In this document: positions 1 to 12,936 of the stretch, in pieces
How the letters are laid out: each line of letters opens with the position of its first letter
Numbering within the stretch: position 1 is the first letter of the stretch
From: Alentia gelatinosa
Taxonomy: Eukaryota; Annelida; Polychaeta; Phyllodocida; Polynoidae
Reading direction: 5' to 3'
Length of the DNA stretch: 64,000 nucleotides
NCBI GenBank assembly: GCA_950022655.1
Contig: OX465581.1
Coordinates: forward strand, 111,397,125-111,461,124
Translations under genes and position numbers: made by a program
The notes under the pieces: generated by a model
Seen by the model: only the letters and a program-made list of their open reading frames with translations
The model's database searches: none
What the model was told of the DNA's origin: nothing

Positions 1-503
1 AAGTGTCAATACTTGCAGGGGATGCGTGTCTGTCAGAGCACTATTGTCATCCATCAAACCCACGTAAAGAAACCAGCTGCATCCCCGTAGGGAGTGACAG
101 AGGGTAAAGTGGGCGACCACGCTATTAATCACCCAAGGCGGTACCCAACAACTACCCGCTCCCACCCCGCCTTGTCTCCCACAAACATCATAAAGCCGAT
201 GAGGGTAATAAAAACCCTGCACTCTTCTCCTTCTTCTCGGTAAGGCGCGCCGCGTAGTGGCCGACGATTAGACTACCTGGTGGGGGTCGGTTCACAAGGA
301 AGGCGCCATTGATTCGCCAGCCAAGAAATCCGATAAAAACCGCACAGCTCATTAGAGGCTGCACTAATCCGCACGCCTTTAGCCCTGCCACGTCAGAGGC
401 CCCCGTTCCCAAACTCTAGACATTCTTGAGGATAGTAGTGATCCTCTCTTTTTCTAGTTTCACTTTCAAAAACATTTATTGGAGGTAGTCATTATTCAGT
501 GTC

Positions 504-820
504 ATTATCCACCTAATATAAAGTGTCCGTAGAAAACACATAGGGAGCGTGTGTCTACATACCCGGAGCATACGGACATGTGGTATGCTACGGGGGGCGC
601 ATAAGGAAAACTAGTGCGTACCTTAGTGCACTAATATCGGTACGCCACTTGTCAGGAAAAGGTAGATAATAAATAAAATATAGGCTGGTTCCAGAAAAAA
701 AAGCGGTTGTATGCTCCTCGTTGTTGACTCGCGCAATATCCTCACATGCGCTCGGATATTACTACGCGTCAACACCTCGGGGCATACGGCCGCTTGTATC
801 TGAAACCAGTCAATATTATT
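504..820 (+). mobile_element. Pal-A1 element (palindrome-tailed, non-autonomous)
   Basis: The body runs from TTATCCACCTAATA (about 505) to the inverted motif AGGTAGATAATAA (about 661). A palindrome of about 140 bp follows, with outer arms GGTTCCAG and CTGAAACCAGTC and a core containing AATATCC, GAGCG and GGATATT. Most other Pal-A1 copies in the window can be aligned along this whole length. Confidence 0.85.
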
Positions 821-833
821 TATGTCTGCCATA

Positions 834-926
834 GGGACCACCCATAAACTATACAAGATCGGGAGGGGCTAGGGGTCACAATTTTCAGAAATTCTGCGTA
901 CAAACTTTATGGATGACCCCCATACG
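834..926. mobile_element. Degenerate G-rich MITE, related to 14009-14190
   Basis: Ends resemble GGACCACCCATAAACT and its inverse TTTATGGATGACCCCC, enclosing a G-rich tract and TTTCAGAAATTCTGCGTAC. The same pieces occur, better preserved, at 14009-14190. Confidence 0.55.
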
Positions 927-1409
927 TATCATTGATGATAGAAGGGGTTTCTCCTAAAGGGTAATGCTGTATAATTAGGATATGAATGGAGAAAATCTTC
1001 TCACTTCCTTTATGAACTGGCCTCAACATCTAAAGGGAACTGGGGAACCTTTATATTGACAACACCAGGAACACCACCGGACCTAGCCCCCAACATCACA
1101 GACAAAGTGTCCCTTTTATCGAATAAATGTTAACGACAGATCCATCATTGTTTACCGTGGCCAGATGGCACTGTCGTAAATGGAACGGACGCTCTAGATG
1201 CGATAGCGGGTACTCGATCACTATGTGGGGGGCTACACCCCCACCTCGTCCCCCCGCCCCAATAATCGCACACACAACGAGGAACCCCCGATTAAACACT
1301 GAGATAAAGAACCTAGCCATGGGACCTGTTTGTTTTTGATACGGGTAGTGGTCGCGTCATCATAACTGATTGCATGCTCCCTGCTCTACTGGCTCAAGTC
1401 ATTAAACTC

Positions 1410-2010
1410 CCAAAGATGTTTGAAGTGGGATTCACACGCTGGGATTCATGTACCTCCAGCAGGGTTTGTCTGAGATAAATTTTCCCGAGATTATTTACCG
1501 GTACATAGTTTTCTCGTGTGACAGACACACTCCAGTCTCAATTCTCTGAGACTGCGGTGGAAAAGGGAAAATCGATGCAGTCAATTTCCCCTCCCGAGGT
1601 ACATAAATCTCAGGCAATTTGGATTTTCAACCTGTTTAAAAGTTTTCAGGCATTTCGATGAGACTTGAATACTTTCCCCTGCTAATGAGGGCCCCCTAGT
1701 CTCAGTGGTGTGCTGTTGCACAGGTTCACACGGGAAGGGGGCCCTGCACCAGATACTATGTACCCTGGACATGGGCACTTGAGTCTCAAGGAAGGCATTC
1801 ACATGAGAAAATATTGCAAGCCAGAGACTATGTACCTTGTGAAAGGGAGCTTCTCTGAGACTATGTACCAGGTTTGTCCGTCCATGTGAATCAGATCCGC
1901 CATTTTCCCTGGAGACTGGGAAAGCTCAATTTCAGCATTCTGCTCTGAGATTGTTGGACAGAGGGGAAACTATTGGAGACTGGGGGAAATGTGTAAAGTA
2001 CACCAGTCTC
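1410..2010. repeat. Diverged member(s) of the GGGATTCATGTACC repeat family
   Basis: Contains GTGGGATTCACACGCTGG, TTCATGTACCTC, TTTGTCTGAGA and several GAGACTATGTACC segments. These motifs are shared with the inverted-repeat element at 10746-10980 and the satellite at 14568-15345. Internal order is rearranged, so boundaries are approximate. Confidence 0.5.
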
Positions 2011-2118
2011 AAGTGCAATCTCCACGTCTTTATTTAGTTGTTTTTTTTAATATCGAGCTTCGTTCTATTTATTGAACCGAAAGAGTTACAGTAAGTTTGG
2101 GTACAACGTATGTACTGT

Positions 2119-3372
<1,254 letters not shown>

Positions 3373-3671
3373 TTGTCTCACCTCTGGTATTTTTCCCCAT
3401 AGACTTAACTTGGGAACTCCTTTCCAACGCCCATGAGATATTTAGGACAAATATCCATATTTCTGACAAATATCCAATGGGGATTATGTCACAAATGTCA
3501 ATGTGAAGGGAAAGATAAATTCAGATACCTAGTTAAGTTAAGAGTCAGAGCTCGATCCCATTTCTTTTAAATCGTTGCGTAATTCATGCGGCTTCACCTT
3601 GTGAATTACTACGTGATTCAAACTCGATGAGATACAGGTTCTGACCCTAAACTTCCATTGGTTCTCTATAT
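3373..3671 (+). mobile_element. Pal-B element
   Basis: The body opens with TTGTCTCACCTCTGG, a variant of TTATCTCACCCCTGG, and carries CCCCATAGACTTAAC about 24 bases in. It closes with GAAAGATAAATTCAG. The 3' palindrome has arms GTCAGAGCTCGATCCCAT and its inverse, and a tip near CGGCTTCACC. The element ends at CTCTATA, like other Pal-B copies. Confidence 0.85.
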
Positions 3672-3672
3672 T

Positions 3673-3746
<74 letters not shown>

Positions 3747-3860
3747 GGTCCACATTGTAGATAGCTGTGTGATATGGATACAGGTTCTGACCCTAAACTT
3801 ACATTAGTTTCCTCTATATTATATATATATGGTCCACATTGTAGATAGCTGTATGATATA
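3631..3860 (+). repeat. Imperfect tandem duplication of the Pal-B 3' end
   Basis: GATACAGGTTCTGACCC through GTCCACATTGTAGATAGC occurs twice, the first copy with the long AT tract and the second with a short one. Confidence 0.85.
3679..3742. repeat. (AT)n microsatellite at the 3' end of a Pal-B element
   Basis: About 64 bp of AT begin just after the Pal-B 3' terminus CTCTATATTACACAC, and so may have grown from it. Confidence 0.95.
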
Positions 3861-4263
3861 TGTGGCTAAGACACCGTCGAATTGAACGCTGCTTGACGTT
3901 TATGACGTGGTCCTCGACGCAGCCTGTGACGTAGTTATCACGTCCGTGTCGCGTCGCCTGCGTCTGTCGTATTGACCTGAGCCTCTTGTAGACGTATACG
4001 CCGGTCCCTGGTGGTTCTAGTTTCATTAAGGCCCTATCCCGCGGGTACCTGCCGTTCAAATGAGATGGCGCCAGGGCTGTGGGGCCTTCGTCCACCCAAA
4101 AGTGTTGAGACTGCAGAGCTGTAAAGGCCAACTGACTTGGGCATCAGCATAATTCAAGAAAGCTGCGATCTTTCCCTGCACATTTAAGGTGCAAATCTAA
4201 TGTATATCCAATGTATACAGATAGGACGTGAAGCGTGAACCACACCGGGTATTTATCAGTGTG
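3861..4263. other. Unassigned
   Basis: CpG-containing DNA with no recognised family. A 105-codon open frame on the minus strand (3814-4131) overlaps repeat sequence and shows no domain. Confidence 0.3.
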
Positions 4264-4715
4264 ATATGAAAGAAGAAACCAATAGGTTTTGGTCAAGGTC
4301 GTTGCTTTTTATGTGTTTGGTGTGGAGTGATATGAACGAGGTGACGGCTGAGTGAATATCATGTAGCGTTCAAAGGAGTCGGAGAACACCAACTTTCACC
4401 AAAACGAGTTGCTTTCTTTATCCTACCCCTAATATAAAATCCCGTAGGCTTAACTTTGGGTTTCCGTATGCCACGCTGACTGGTATACTGAGTTTTATAT
4501 GCCACTAGTGGCATACAGCATTGTTATCACGTAATATTCCAAAATCGAGGAGACTATGCCAAACTCCAGTCGTGGCATACGGTGGCCAAGATTAAACCTC
4601 ATCCAGTTTTACGATAGTATCTATCATACCCCTGTACACACTAAATAAATGGACAACACACATATTTAGACCATGGAGAACAGACTGCAATACTCATAGT
4701 TTTGGAACATATTTA
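4264..4715 (-). mobile_element. Pal-D element interrupted by a Pal-C1 insertion
   Basis: The Pal-D palindrome (AAACCAATAGGTTTTGGTCA and its inverse) occupies 4264-4417. Body sequence ACCCCTGTACACACTAAA and CATGGAGAACAGACTGCA resumes after 4616. Uninterrupted copies lie at 39214-39504 and 32284-32562. The 5' end of this copy has decayed. Confidence 0.7.
4418..4616 (+). mobile_element. Pal-C1 element nested in Pal-D
   Basis: Runs from TTATCCTACCCCTAAT to TTTTACGATA. It keeps CCCGTAGGCTTAAC near its start and GCATACGGTGG near its end, but has lost the left half of the palindrome, leaving 199 bp. Pal-D sequence continues on both sides. Confidence 0.8.
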
Positions 4716-5322
4716 GTATTTCGCTGACGGTATAGGAACCCATGTAGCCTATGCATAGCTGCAAACAAGGTTACGAACAAAAAAAATAGATAACGTAGTC
4801 GAAACTGTATATAGTATACTAACGCAGACATGTACTTGCATAGATAATTCTAAACATTAATTTTCTTCTTCTCAATAAAAATCCTTCATGATAAGGAGGC
4901 CCCAGTTCACAAAAGGTTATTCAATTGCTTCCATATTCGCAATGTCTTTCACTACAAGATGTTCACGGAAAGCCATTTTACAGTTTCGAACTTGTGATAA
5001 CCCTAGAGTTAAAACGGCTGTGTTAGATCTAGGTTAAGCAGCTGGGTGGCTCACTTTGCTAATGCTAGCTCGGGTTTCGATGCTCGAGCTGGCTGCTCCT
5101 ACCACAGAACACTAGGATTTCATGGAGTGGCAGGTGTTGTAGCAATATGTCGAGATCCTTTAAGATAACGGAGCACCAAATATCACATATCTGCCTTGGC
5201 TACGAGAAATTCCGGGGTTGTGTTTAGATACTGCATTTACCCTTACCTTCTTATCTTTCCTATGCGAACATCACAATCGGATATAATTACTATATCCTCT
5301 CTCCGAATTCTAGCCTAATGAT
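4716..5322. other. Unassigned
   Basis: AT-rich DNA with no recognised gene or repeat family. Confidence 0.35.
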
Positions 5323-5603
5323 ATCATGAAACATCACAAAATTTCATATGATTGTTTATATGGCATGAGCTGTCTTCGCGGCATGATATCACGAAGCGGA
5401 GCTGAGTGATATCTGTAGCGGAAGACAACGAATGGCATAGAAATAATTATATGAAATTGAGTGATGTTTAGATTTTTTCCGACCCTGTTACATTTTTTTA
5501 ACTTCATATGTCATCAGTGGCATATAAGTATATTATGCCATAAGCGTGGCATACAGTTACACCATGTTAAGTCTATGGAGATTTATATGAGGGGTAGGAT
5601 AAT
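5323..5603 (-). mobile_element. Pal-C3 element
   Basis: Read on the minus strand, it starts TTATCCTACCCC and carries CCATAGACTTAAC. The inverted start is degraded here (TTTTTTCCGACCC on the plus strand). The palindrome is built on AATTTCATATGATTG arms and an inner CTTCG/CGAAG stem. Family mates lie at 43869, 48163 and 59608. Confidence 0.8.
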
Positions 5604-5732
5604 CAAATTCATGAACCTCTTACCTATGTTTCTACTTGATACCTACGGTCTACTGTCTAGAAACCGTATAAATGAACAGCCTCTCTGTACGTTTGTCTTC
5701 AAAGCATAATTCATATCGCATGTTATCTTGCC

Positions 5733-5734
<2 letters not shown>

Positions 5735-5813
<79 letters not shown>
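5735..5813. repeat. (AT)n microsatellite
   Basis: About 79 bp of AT with one TGTA interruption, followed by a short CCCACG-rich triplet repeat (CACGCC three times). Confidence 0.97.
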
Positions 5814-6515
5814 CCTGAACAAACGCCCACGCCCACGCCCACACTGTCAGCTCCACCTCACATTGCCCGCATCATGTCATTACCCATCAGAAAATATACT
5901 CTCGACCTGTAGCACCGTACCTTCCCACACTCGACACAGCGTATTTTCCATACTCTCTCTATACCCATCACTTCATATCCCTACACGTCGAGCCACCCAC
6001 TCAGCTCCCCCTAATCTTCAAATCCTAGCAGCCCGGCCGCACGTCTTCACACTCCTAATCCCCATGCTTAAAGCACAGCCTCCATAGTTATAGACTTGGC
6101 TCTGCAGGGAGAAAAGAACAAAATCTGTTGCTACTGTGTGAGAGTTTGAAATACTTGAGGGATGAGACAGGAAATCTATTCAACATGAGCAGTTGGGTTG
6201 GTCTCGTCCTTGACAGCTAGATCTCCATTAGTTGAGAACGCCGAAGCCCACGCGAGACTTCTGGACGTGGGGCTCTGTCTGCTGTGGCGTGATCGAGACA
6301 TTGCCACTCCTGTCAGCCCAGCAGAGCAATCACAGGCAGCTCGTTTTTACTCTGACAGATAGGTCTCGATTTCCAGGGTTGAAATATAAAGGCGTGCTCG
6401 TCCTAAATGGCTGCCCTCTTTACGACCGGTATTGTGCATCGTAATGGGGGATACCCTCAAGAGGATGCTGTATTGGATGAGGCAGAGATCTTCCATCCGA
6501 ACTATACGCCGTTAA

Positions 6516-6726
6516 CTGTGTCCAGGGGCCCGTTCATTTATCTAGTATCTTTGCTGTATGCCATAGAGACCCATGGACGATGTGGGCCATCTTTATTCAA
6601 TGCTCATGAATGATCTTACGGACGGCTTATACTGTCTTGGCGAACAGACTTGAATATTATTAAACGATAAACCTCGTAAGAGATACAGAAGAAATATGTC
6701 TTCATGCACGATCCTAGATTATTAAA
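6516..6726. mobile_element. MITE family M1
   Basis: Terminal inverted repeats: CCAGGGGCCCGTTCATTTAT at the left, and the sense form of ACGATCCTAGATTATTAAA at the right. The centre carries GGACGATGTGGGCCATC and ACAGACTTGAATATTATTAA, shared with 40945-41133 and 47335-47495. Confidence 0.7.
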
Positions 6727-7152
6727 TGTTTTTTGTTTTTGTTTTTTTTATTCAAGTAAATTTTACGACTTTTCACGTTCATTGGTTGCCCAACGATCTT
6801 CCACGCGGTAGTCACATACGTAGTGGACAGCACAATAGTAGAACAGTACAAACAGGACTCCACAGGGCATTCAATATAGTCAATGCTAATTCATTGCAAC
6901 AGTACAATACAATATGTCGCTTTTTGTCTTATTAACTCACTTATACATATGGTCTCTGGACCTTCATCTATTTATTTATCGGTCTCTTGACCTTCTCTTA
7001 GTCTTCCATAACCTCACTAACCTCTGTTTTGATCTTGTTTTTAAAGATATACTTTTCATTGATAACCTGGGTTTCTCTCCTCAGTTTGCTCCAGTATTTC
7101 TCTCCTATATAATGTTAATTGTTCTGCTGAAAACATATCCCCACCCAGTGAA

Positions 7153-7337
7153 CCTGCCAGGGCCCGTTGAATAATCTAGGATCGTACATGAAGATTATTT
7201 TCTTAACGCCAAGAAAAACCCAGGGCCGATGTGGTTTAACGAACTTAATTATTATCAAACGGTAACCCTGGTATGAGGTACAGAAAAGGCTCTCCATGTA
7301 CGATCCTAGATTATTCACCGTGCCCCTGGATACCATT
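7153..7337. mobile_element. MITE family M1
   Basis: About 50-bp inverted repeats from CCAGGGCCCGTTGAATAAT, GGATCGTACATGAAG at the left to CATGTACGATCCTAG, GTGCCCCTGG at the right. This is the clearest pair of ends for the family. Confidence 0.8.
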
Positions 7338-8509
7338 ATAATTACTGCATCGTTGGGTTGTTTAATACGGCGTCGAAATAATGTTGTGATTGCATATCGT
7401 TTCAACTTGTATTACGTCCCTGTATTTATATCTAGAAAAAAGGACATGGATATTTCAAGATGAAAACCAACAATAAATATCCTTAAAAAGTGATATATTA
7501 TGTCTGGAGCTCAACGAATTATCTCATGCAATATGCAGTCGTTGTTTCAAGTGGGAAGTGAATAGAAATGAGCCGTAGGGTATGTCAGTACTACTCAAGA
7601 TTAAAGATGCATATTTCCCGGGTCAGGTGTGAACTTTTACGGGATGAAAACTGCATCTCTATGGTCTCCAGGCGAAGATAAACGTGCCATTTTTGATAAT
7701 TCAGTTTTGTTTTCCATTCTACAGCCTAACAAAACTACAGGACTTTAGACTTATGGTATTCAAGAAAGATGGTCACAGCAGAACAATCCAATTATTTCTC
7801 AACCAGATATGATTTATGGACAGATTATGTATTATTATATACCTATGCACAAAGGAAGTGTAAATACATACTGCCCCTGGGGGTATAGTAAGTGTACACA
7901 GAATGAACTGTATGCCGTGAAACGTTGTACTGGTTACCTTGAATAGTGACAGACTGCACGCTTTGGGTGACAGACTGCATCCTTTGAGTGATAGAATGCA
8001 CACTTTGAAGAAATAATGCAATCTGATTGGCCGAGAGGCCGAAAACAGAATTCTAGGCGCAAGATTCAAAAATGGCGGATCACTTCACTTCGCGAGTTCC
8101 ATGGCGTCGTACAGTAACCACGGAGCAAGTTAGTGCGAAAATACATCAAACATTGAGTTGGAATACGATAACAAATCACTTGATACACTTTAGATAGCTT
8201 AGATATGGGAGAAATATCAATTTCGATACGTTCACGAGCCGAGCGGGCGACTCGTCGATGTCAACAAATAGCGGAACCCCTGTGATACACTGCACCGCTT
8301 GAGTACAGCTGTCCGACGGGACGATCAAGCGTAGCAGGATGATCGCTCGCTAATTTATGCGGCGCTTCCACTTCCGGTGTGTCTGCTGGTGTACGCATTG
8401 TCTTTGCGAGTTGTGCCAAGTCACTTCGACGTCGAATTACCGTCAGTTTTAGCGAATTAAGACCGAATTAAGGTATATAATAATATGAAACCATAGTGAT
8501 GGTGCCAAT
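7338..8509. other. Unassigned
   Basis: No gene recognised. A small threefold near-repeat of GACAGACTGCA plus CTTTG lies at about 7945-8005. Confidence 0.35.
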
Positions 8510-8745
8510 ACGGGGTAGATTTACTCGTTGTTTCGAAGATATTCGTTCTGAACTCGCCATGCCGGCTCGTTCAGAACGAATTTCTCCGAAACAACTCATA
8601 AATCTACCTGCATTTCTATTCTAAAATACAATTTGAGTTTGTCACCTACACCAGGGAGCTGTTTCAAAACGTGGGTTAAGTCTATGGTTTTGAAACAGCT
8701 CCCAGGTTGTGTTGGCGAGTTTCCTTTCTAAAACACATTTGATAT
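8510..8745 (-). mobile_element. Pal-G element (palindrome plus body, single copy here)
   Basis: A nearly perfect palindrome of about 100 bp (8513-8612) has arms GGTAGATTTACTCGTTGTTT and its inverse, plus GATATTCGTTCTGAAC. Next to it lies a second inverted repeat with arms CAGGGAGCTGTTTCAAAAC. GTTAAGTCTATGG, the inverse of the CCATAGACTTAAC motif, sits in the second loop. Layout matches the other Pal families, in minus orientation. Confidence 0.65.
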
Positions 8746-9430
8746 ATTTCACTTCTTTGACGTTTCTTTTGTAAAGTTCTTTTGAAACCTATACACAGTA
8801 CTACAAGCGGAATTTGCTTTTTAGATGGCGCTATATGTACTCTGACTGGCGATAACTGCCAATTCCATCACGAATCTATATAAGAGAACATCTGCCGTAG
8901 TATGGTGAATATGTTGGAGAGTCGTTGTGGATACAGTATATGGGGACGTTTGTGGAGTAGTGTGGTATGGGATATGGCACGGGTGGCAATAATCTGCAGT
9001 GCGAAGATAAGCTGGGCTTTGTTAGGAGAATGTTAAGAGCAGTTTGGTCCTGAATGGATGGGTGGAGGAGCAGCTCGGTCAAAGTAGCGCACTGGCGACA
9101 TTTGGCGATAGCGTCCTTGGGATCTACTGGTCAACAAAGGTGTGTATCTAGAATGGTAGTTGTCTTTTTTAGACGTTTATTTATGCTAGCGTACACTCAG
9201 CACATTTGATGGTTGGTTTTAGTTCTATATAGTCCTGAATGTTTCATAATAAGTTGCATGAAAGAAAGATTGTGGTTTACATGTTTTCACGGGTGTCAGA
9301 TTCAATTTCATAACATAGTCAGCTGAATGGAATACAATTAAGTAGTAAAGAGCATGTTTGCAGATATTGTCCAAAGTGTTTTTCATTGGACAAGGTCAGC
9401 ATCTATAATTTCCATCTATAATTTCCATTA
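8746..9430. other. Unassigned
   Basis: No gene or repeat recognised. Confidence 0.3.
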
Positions 9431-9767
9431 CACACAATATTGACTGGTATCAGATACAAGGGGCCGTATGCTCCGAGGAGTTGACGCATAGTAAAATCTG
9501 AGCGTGTGCGAGGATATTGCGCAGAGTCAACTCCGAGGAGCATACAACCGCTTTTATCTAAAGCCAGTTTATATTGTATTTATTATCCATCATTTCTGGA
9601 CAAGTGGCTTGCCGATATCAGTTTGTTTTAATTGTGCACTATTTTTCCGTCCGGACTATTTTCTCGTATGCAACAACCGGAGCACACAACATATCCGTAT
9701 GCGCCGGGTATGTAGATACACACTCCCTATGTGTTTTTTATGAACACTATGTATTAGGTGGATAATA
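9431..9767 (-). mobile_element. Pal-A1 element, full length
   Basis: On the minus strand it starts TTATCCACCTAATAC and ends with the palindrome and GTCAATATTGTGTG. Core AATCTGAGCG and GCGAGGATATTGCGC present. Confidence 0.88.
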
Positions 9768-9784
9768 TGGAGAAACCAAACAAG

Positions 9785-10080
9785 AGTTAGTCCTGTTGTT
9801 GTTTATCGCATGACGGAAAGATCGCGTATTACTGCACGAGGCGAAGCCCAGAGCAGAACTACGATATCTTACCGGAGTGCGATGAACAATAACATGACTA
9901 ACTGGAGTTTGGTTTAGAATTTATCCTACCCCGCCCGTCTAAATTACTTCTACATTAACAGATGACGTCATTTGTCAAGTGTATCCCACTAGAGCGATAT
10001 TTTTCATTTTTCTGAACTCCAGACCGAACGCAGTGGCCCAATGTTAAGCCTATGATGTTTTTTATTAGGGGTAGGATAAT
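9785..10080 (-). mobile_element. Pal-C4 element
   Basis: The palindrome (AGTTAGTCCTGTTGTTGTTT and its inverse GAACAATAACATGACTAACT) has the tip GGCGAAGCC at 9840-9848. It is followed by a body with GTTAAGCCTATG and closing ATTAGGGGTAGGATAATAA. The internal inverted motif TTTATCCTACCCC is at about 9937. Confidence 0.8.
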
Positions 10081-10179
10081 AACCATATATGTGTGTATGA
10101 ATGTTGTATTTCCTGGAATTTAGGATGTTTAGCCCAACCACTGACCTCCAACCTTGAGTCCACTTTCTGGGAGAGGCAT

Positions 10180-10196
10180 TGGGGGGGGGGGGGGTG
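10180..10196. repeat. Poly-G tract
   Basis: A run of about 13-15 G with one T. Confidence 0.9.
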
Positions 10197-10745
10197 GCAG
10201 GGGTTGTGACAAGGTCTGAGGAGACTCCGGCCACGTTGTCGCAGCCCCTCCGGCATCCCAGTTATAGATCCCCAGTAATCGATGCCTCTGGGTTAGGAGG
10301 GCTGTCCCCGCCAGCTTATAACAAACATGCACGTCCCCTGGGCCATGTAGAAGACGGGTCTAGCCGTCACTTAACACACTCCATCACACACTCACAGACC
10401 CCTCCCCACCCCCTTATACCCACTAGCGTGTCTGCCTGGCTAGCCTCCACGGCACCAATGACTGGCCATGGCCGTGTATTGGAAGCACCATCATAGGTTT
10501 TTAATGTTTCCTCTAGATCTGGCTGCAAAGAAAGAGCATATCAAGTGGAATATAATTGAACATCCTACCGGCTTATCAGGATTACCGGATTGTCAGGAAT
10601 GTCTATTATTCTTTTAAAAAAACATTTACTGAAGTGTAACTTGACCATGTCATACATAGGGCAAAAGTGATCATTCCGTGTCTTATCCCTCTCCACCTTA
10701 TTTTACATTTTATTTCATGAATTTTCATCCTAGGTCTTTACCTGA

Positions 10746-10980
10746 AGTGGGATTCATACAATGGGATTCATATACCTCACAGGGTGTTTGTCTGAGACCA
10801 ATCCTGCTGAGATTCTGTACTGGAACACAATCTCTTCGTCTTAATTGTAGGGCTCCATTTCCCTGAGACATGTTTTTTACCCTGCAATTGTTGGCGACAT
10901 TTACCCCTAAAAGACGATATAATCTCATGAGATTTTGAAATCTGTGATGTACATGAATCCTACCCTGTGAATTCCACTTA
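10746..10980. mobile_element. Inverted-repeat element, GGGATTCATGTACC family
   Basis: Left end AGTGGGATTCATACAATGGG then TTCATATACCTCACAGGG; right end GTGATGTACATGAATCC then CTGTGAATTCCACTT, the inverse. About 235 bp with no coding capacity. It is the parent-type unit of the 71-bp satellite at 14731-15345. Confidence 0.75.
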
Positions 10981-11073
10981 CTAGTTTTAATGCTTTCATT
11001 AATGTTCCTTCATCAGTAATAAGCGTATACCGTCTGGTCAGAAAATGCAATTTCTATCGCGACAGTATTATTA

Positions 11074-11983
11074 TACAGTAAAACCCCTCTTAAGGGGACA
11101 CCCTCCGTTCCGGGCCAAGTGTCCCCTTAAGCGGGGTGTCCCCTTAAGCGGGGTTTTCAGGATGCCAGTGGTTATACAATAGAGAATACCTACATAAATG
11201 AAGGAAATGATGGTTATTAGGTTAAAAGGTTTATTAATAAATATGCAAATAGATATAAATTATACAATATAAATGAATAAGAATTAATATAAATGTATAA
11301 AAAAAGATAAAAAAAAAAGATAAAAGAGGTTGAAGATGGATATGCATTCCTTGTGAAATTTGCTCCTTTTTACACCCCCGTTCAATGTCCCCCCCCCCCC
11401 CCCCCCCCTGTAACTTCTGAGAGAATTCAGCAGCCCTATAAGAGACTCACCGTGAGCCGCCCAGAGCCGCAACGGCTCACTGAATACCGTACCTTCAAAG
11501 CCCCCAGCCCTCCCTGTGTCCCCCACCGCTAACCTGTAAGCGGACCTCTTACCTGGCACCTTCAGCAGGCGCGAAAATCGCTCATACTAATATCCACTCA
11601 GAGTCGCCCGCCCAGAGCCTCTAGAGATGTTGTTATTACCTTGAAAAAACACACTCCGGCCGCTCGGACCCTCACGGGAATGCTCAGTCTATTATTCTGG
11701 TTGTGACAGCTGTCTGTCCCGTACAAACGGGCACTATAAACTTGGATTTTCAGTGTTTTTGATATGATGACCCCCCCAAACTGTCCCCTTAAGCGGGGTT
11801 TTTAAGCATTTCTGTACCGAAAAACTGTCCCCTAAAGCGGGGTGTCCCCTTAAGCGGGGTGTCCCCTTAAGCGGGGTTAAAATAAACTCTTAATAGAGGG
11901 AAAAATTTCCGTTCCGAGCAAATTGTCCCCTAAAGCGGGGTGTCCCCTTAAGAGGGGTGTCCCGGAAGAGGGGTTTTACTGTA
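11074..11983. mobile_element. 906-bp TA-flanked non-autonomous element (Tc1/mariner/pogo-like)
   Basis: Begins TA-CAGTAAAACCCCTC and ends with the inverse GGGTTTTACTG-TA. The TA dinucleotides at both ends fit a Tc1/mariner-type duplication. Subterminal arrays of TTAAGCGGGGTGTCCCC occur at both ends (11086-11158, 11785-11960). The interior is AT-rich with a poly-C run and no transposase. Confidence 0.8.
11391..11409. repeat. Poly-C tract
   Basis: An uninterrupted run of about 18 C inside the TA-flanked element. Confidence 0.9.
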
Positions 11984-12598
11984 CTCCTACCTCCGTGCAG
12001 TATCCTACCGCCTGCGCACGTATACTATTTAATATCCATGATAAAAGCCTACACAGAGGACCGATAGTGCGTGACAGTAAGTCTCAACTAGTCTTCTTTA
12101 TTTCATCTACTTACATCGAAGTCCATCGTAGGACAGTGTCACGTTGTTACATGAATGTTCGCTACACAACCGACAGCCGCCACATCCCACGCCAGACACC
12201 TTGTGTGTTCATCGTTGGCTGTCGTGATTAATTTTTTTCTAAAAAGTGCATTGAGACCGCGAAGAGTATTGATCCTTACACTGAATGCTATACCTCGGCG
12301 GTGCTGGCGTGTGGCTGGCGGTAACAGCCTGTCCCTGGGTGATTGTGTGGGCCACACTGGGCTCTGCCTATCACAGCAAACCACCCAGACATGCGATGGG
12401 TGATACAAAGTACACACGACATGTTTCTACGGAATTACCCCCAATGTGTACATTACAAAACGTTTAATTCTAACACGACATGTCCACTTTCCGTTCAGCT
12501 ATATAAATGAGGACTTCATTGTCTTCATTCTACTCAAGTAGGATTGTGCCACTGATTGGATCGCACCAGGATGTTCTCTGACCACAACGGATATGCAT
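11984..12598. other. Unassigned
   Basis: Open frames on both strands at 12139-12417 show no domain. No repeat recognised. Confidence 0.3.
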
Positions 12599-12935
12599 TT
12601 ATTATCCACCTAGTACAAAGTGTCCATAGAAAAGGCATAGGGAGTTTGTATGGACACACCCGGAGCATACGGATATGTTGTATGCTCCGGGTGGCGCATA
12701 CGGAAAAATAGTGCGTACGGAAAAATAGTGCATAACTAAAATGAACTGATATTGACATACCACTTGCCCAGAAAAGGTGGATAATAAATATAATATAGAC
12801 TGGTTTCAGATAAAAGCAGTGGTATGCTCCTCGGAGTTGCCTCTGCGCAATATCCTCCCATACGCTCGGATATTACTACGCGTCAACTCCTCGGAGCATA
12901 CGACTGCTTGTATCTGAAACCAGTCAATATTGTGT
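12599..12935 (+). mobile_element. Pal-A1 element, full length
   Basis: From TTATTATCCACCTAGTAC to GTCAATATTGTGTA. Contains a small direct duplication of GTGCGTACGGAAAAATA in the body. The next element, Pal-B, begins immediately after it. Confidence 0.9.
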
Positions 12936-12936
12936 A

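Noticed and set aside
8460..8745. Pal-G as a plain microRNA-type hairpin
   Set aside because: Stem length, the adjoining second inverted repeat and the shared GTTAAGTCTATGG motif fit the mobile-element plan better.
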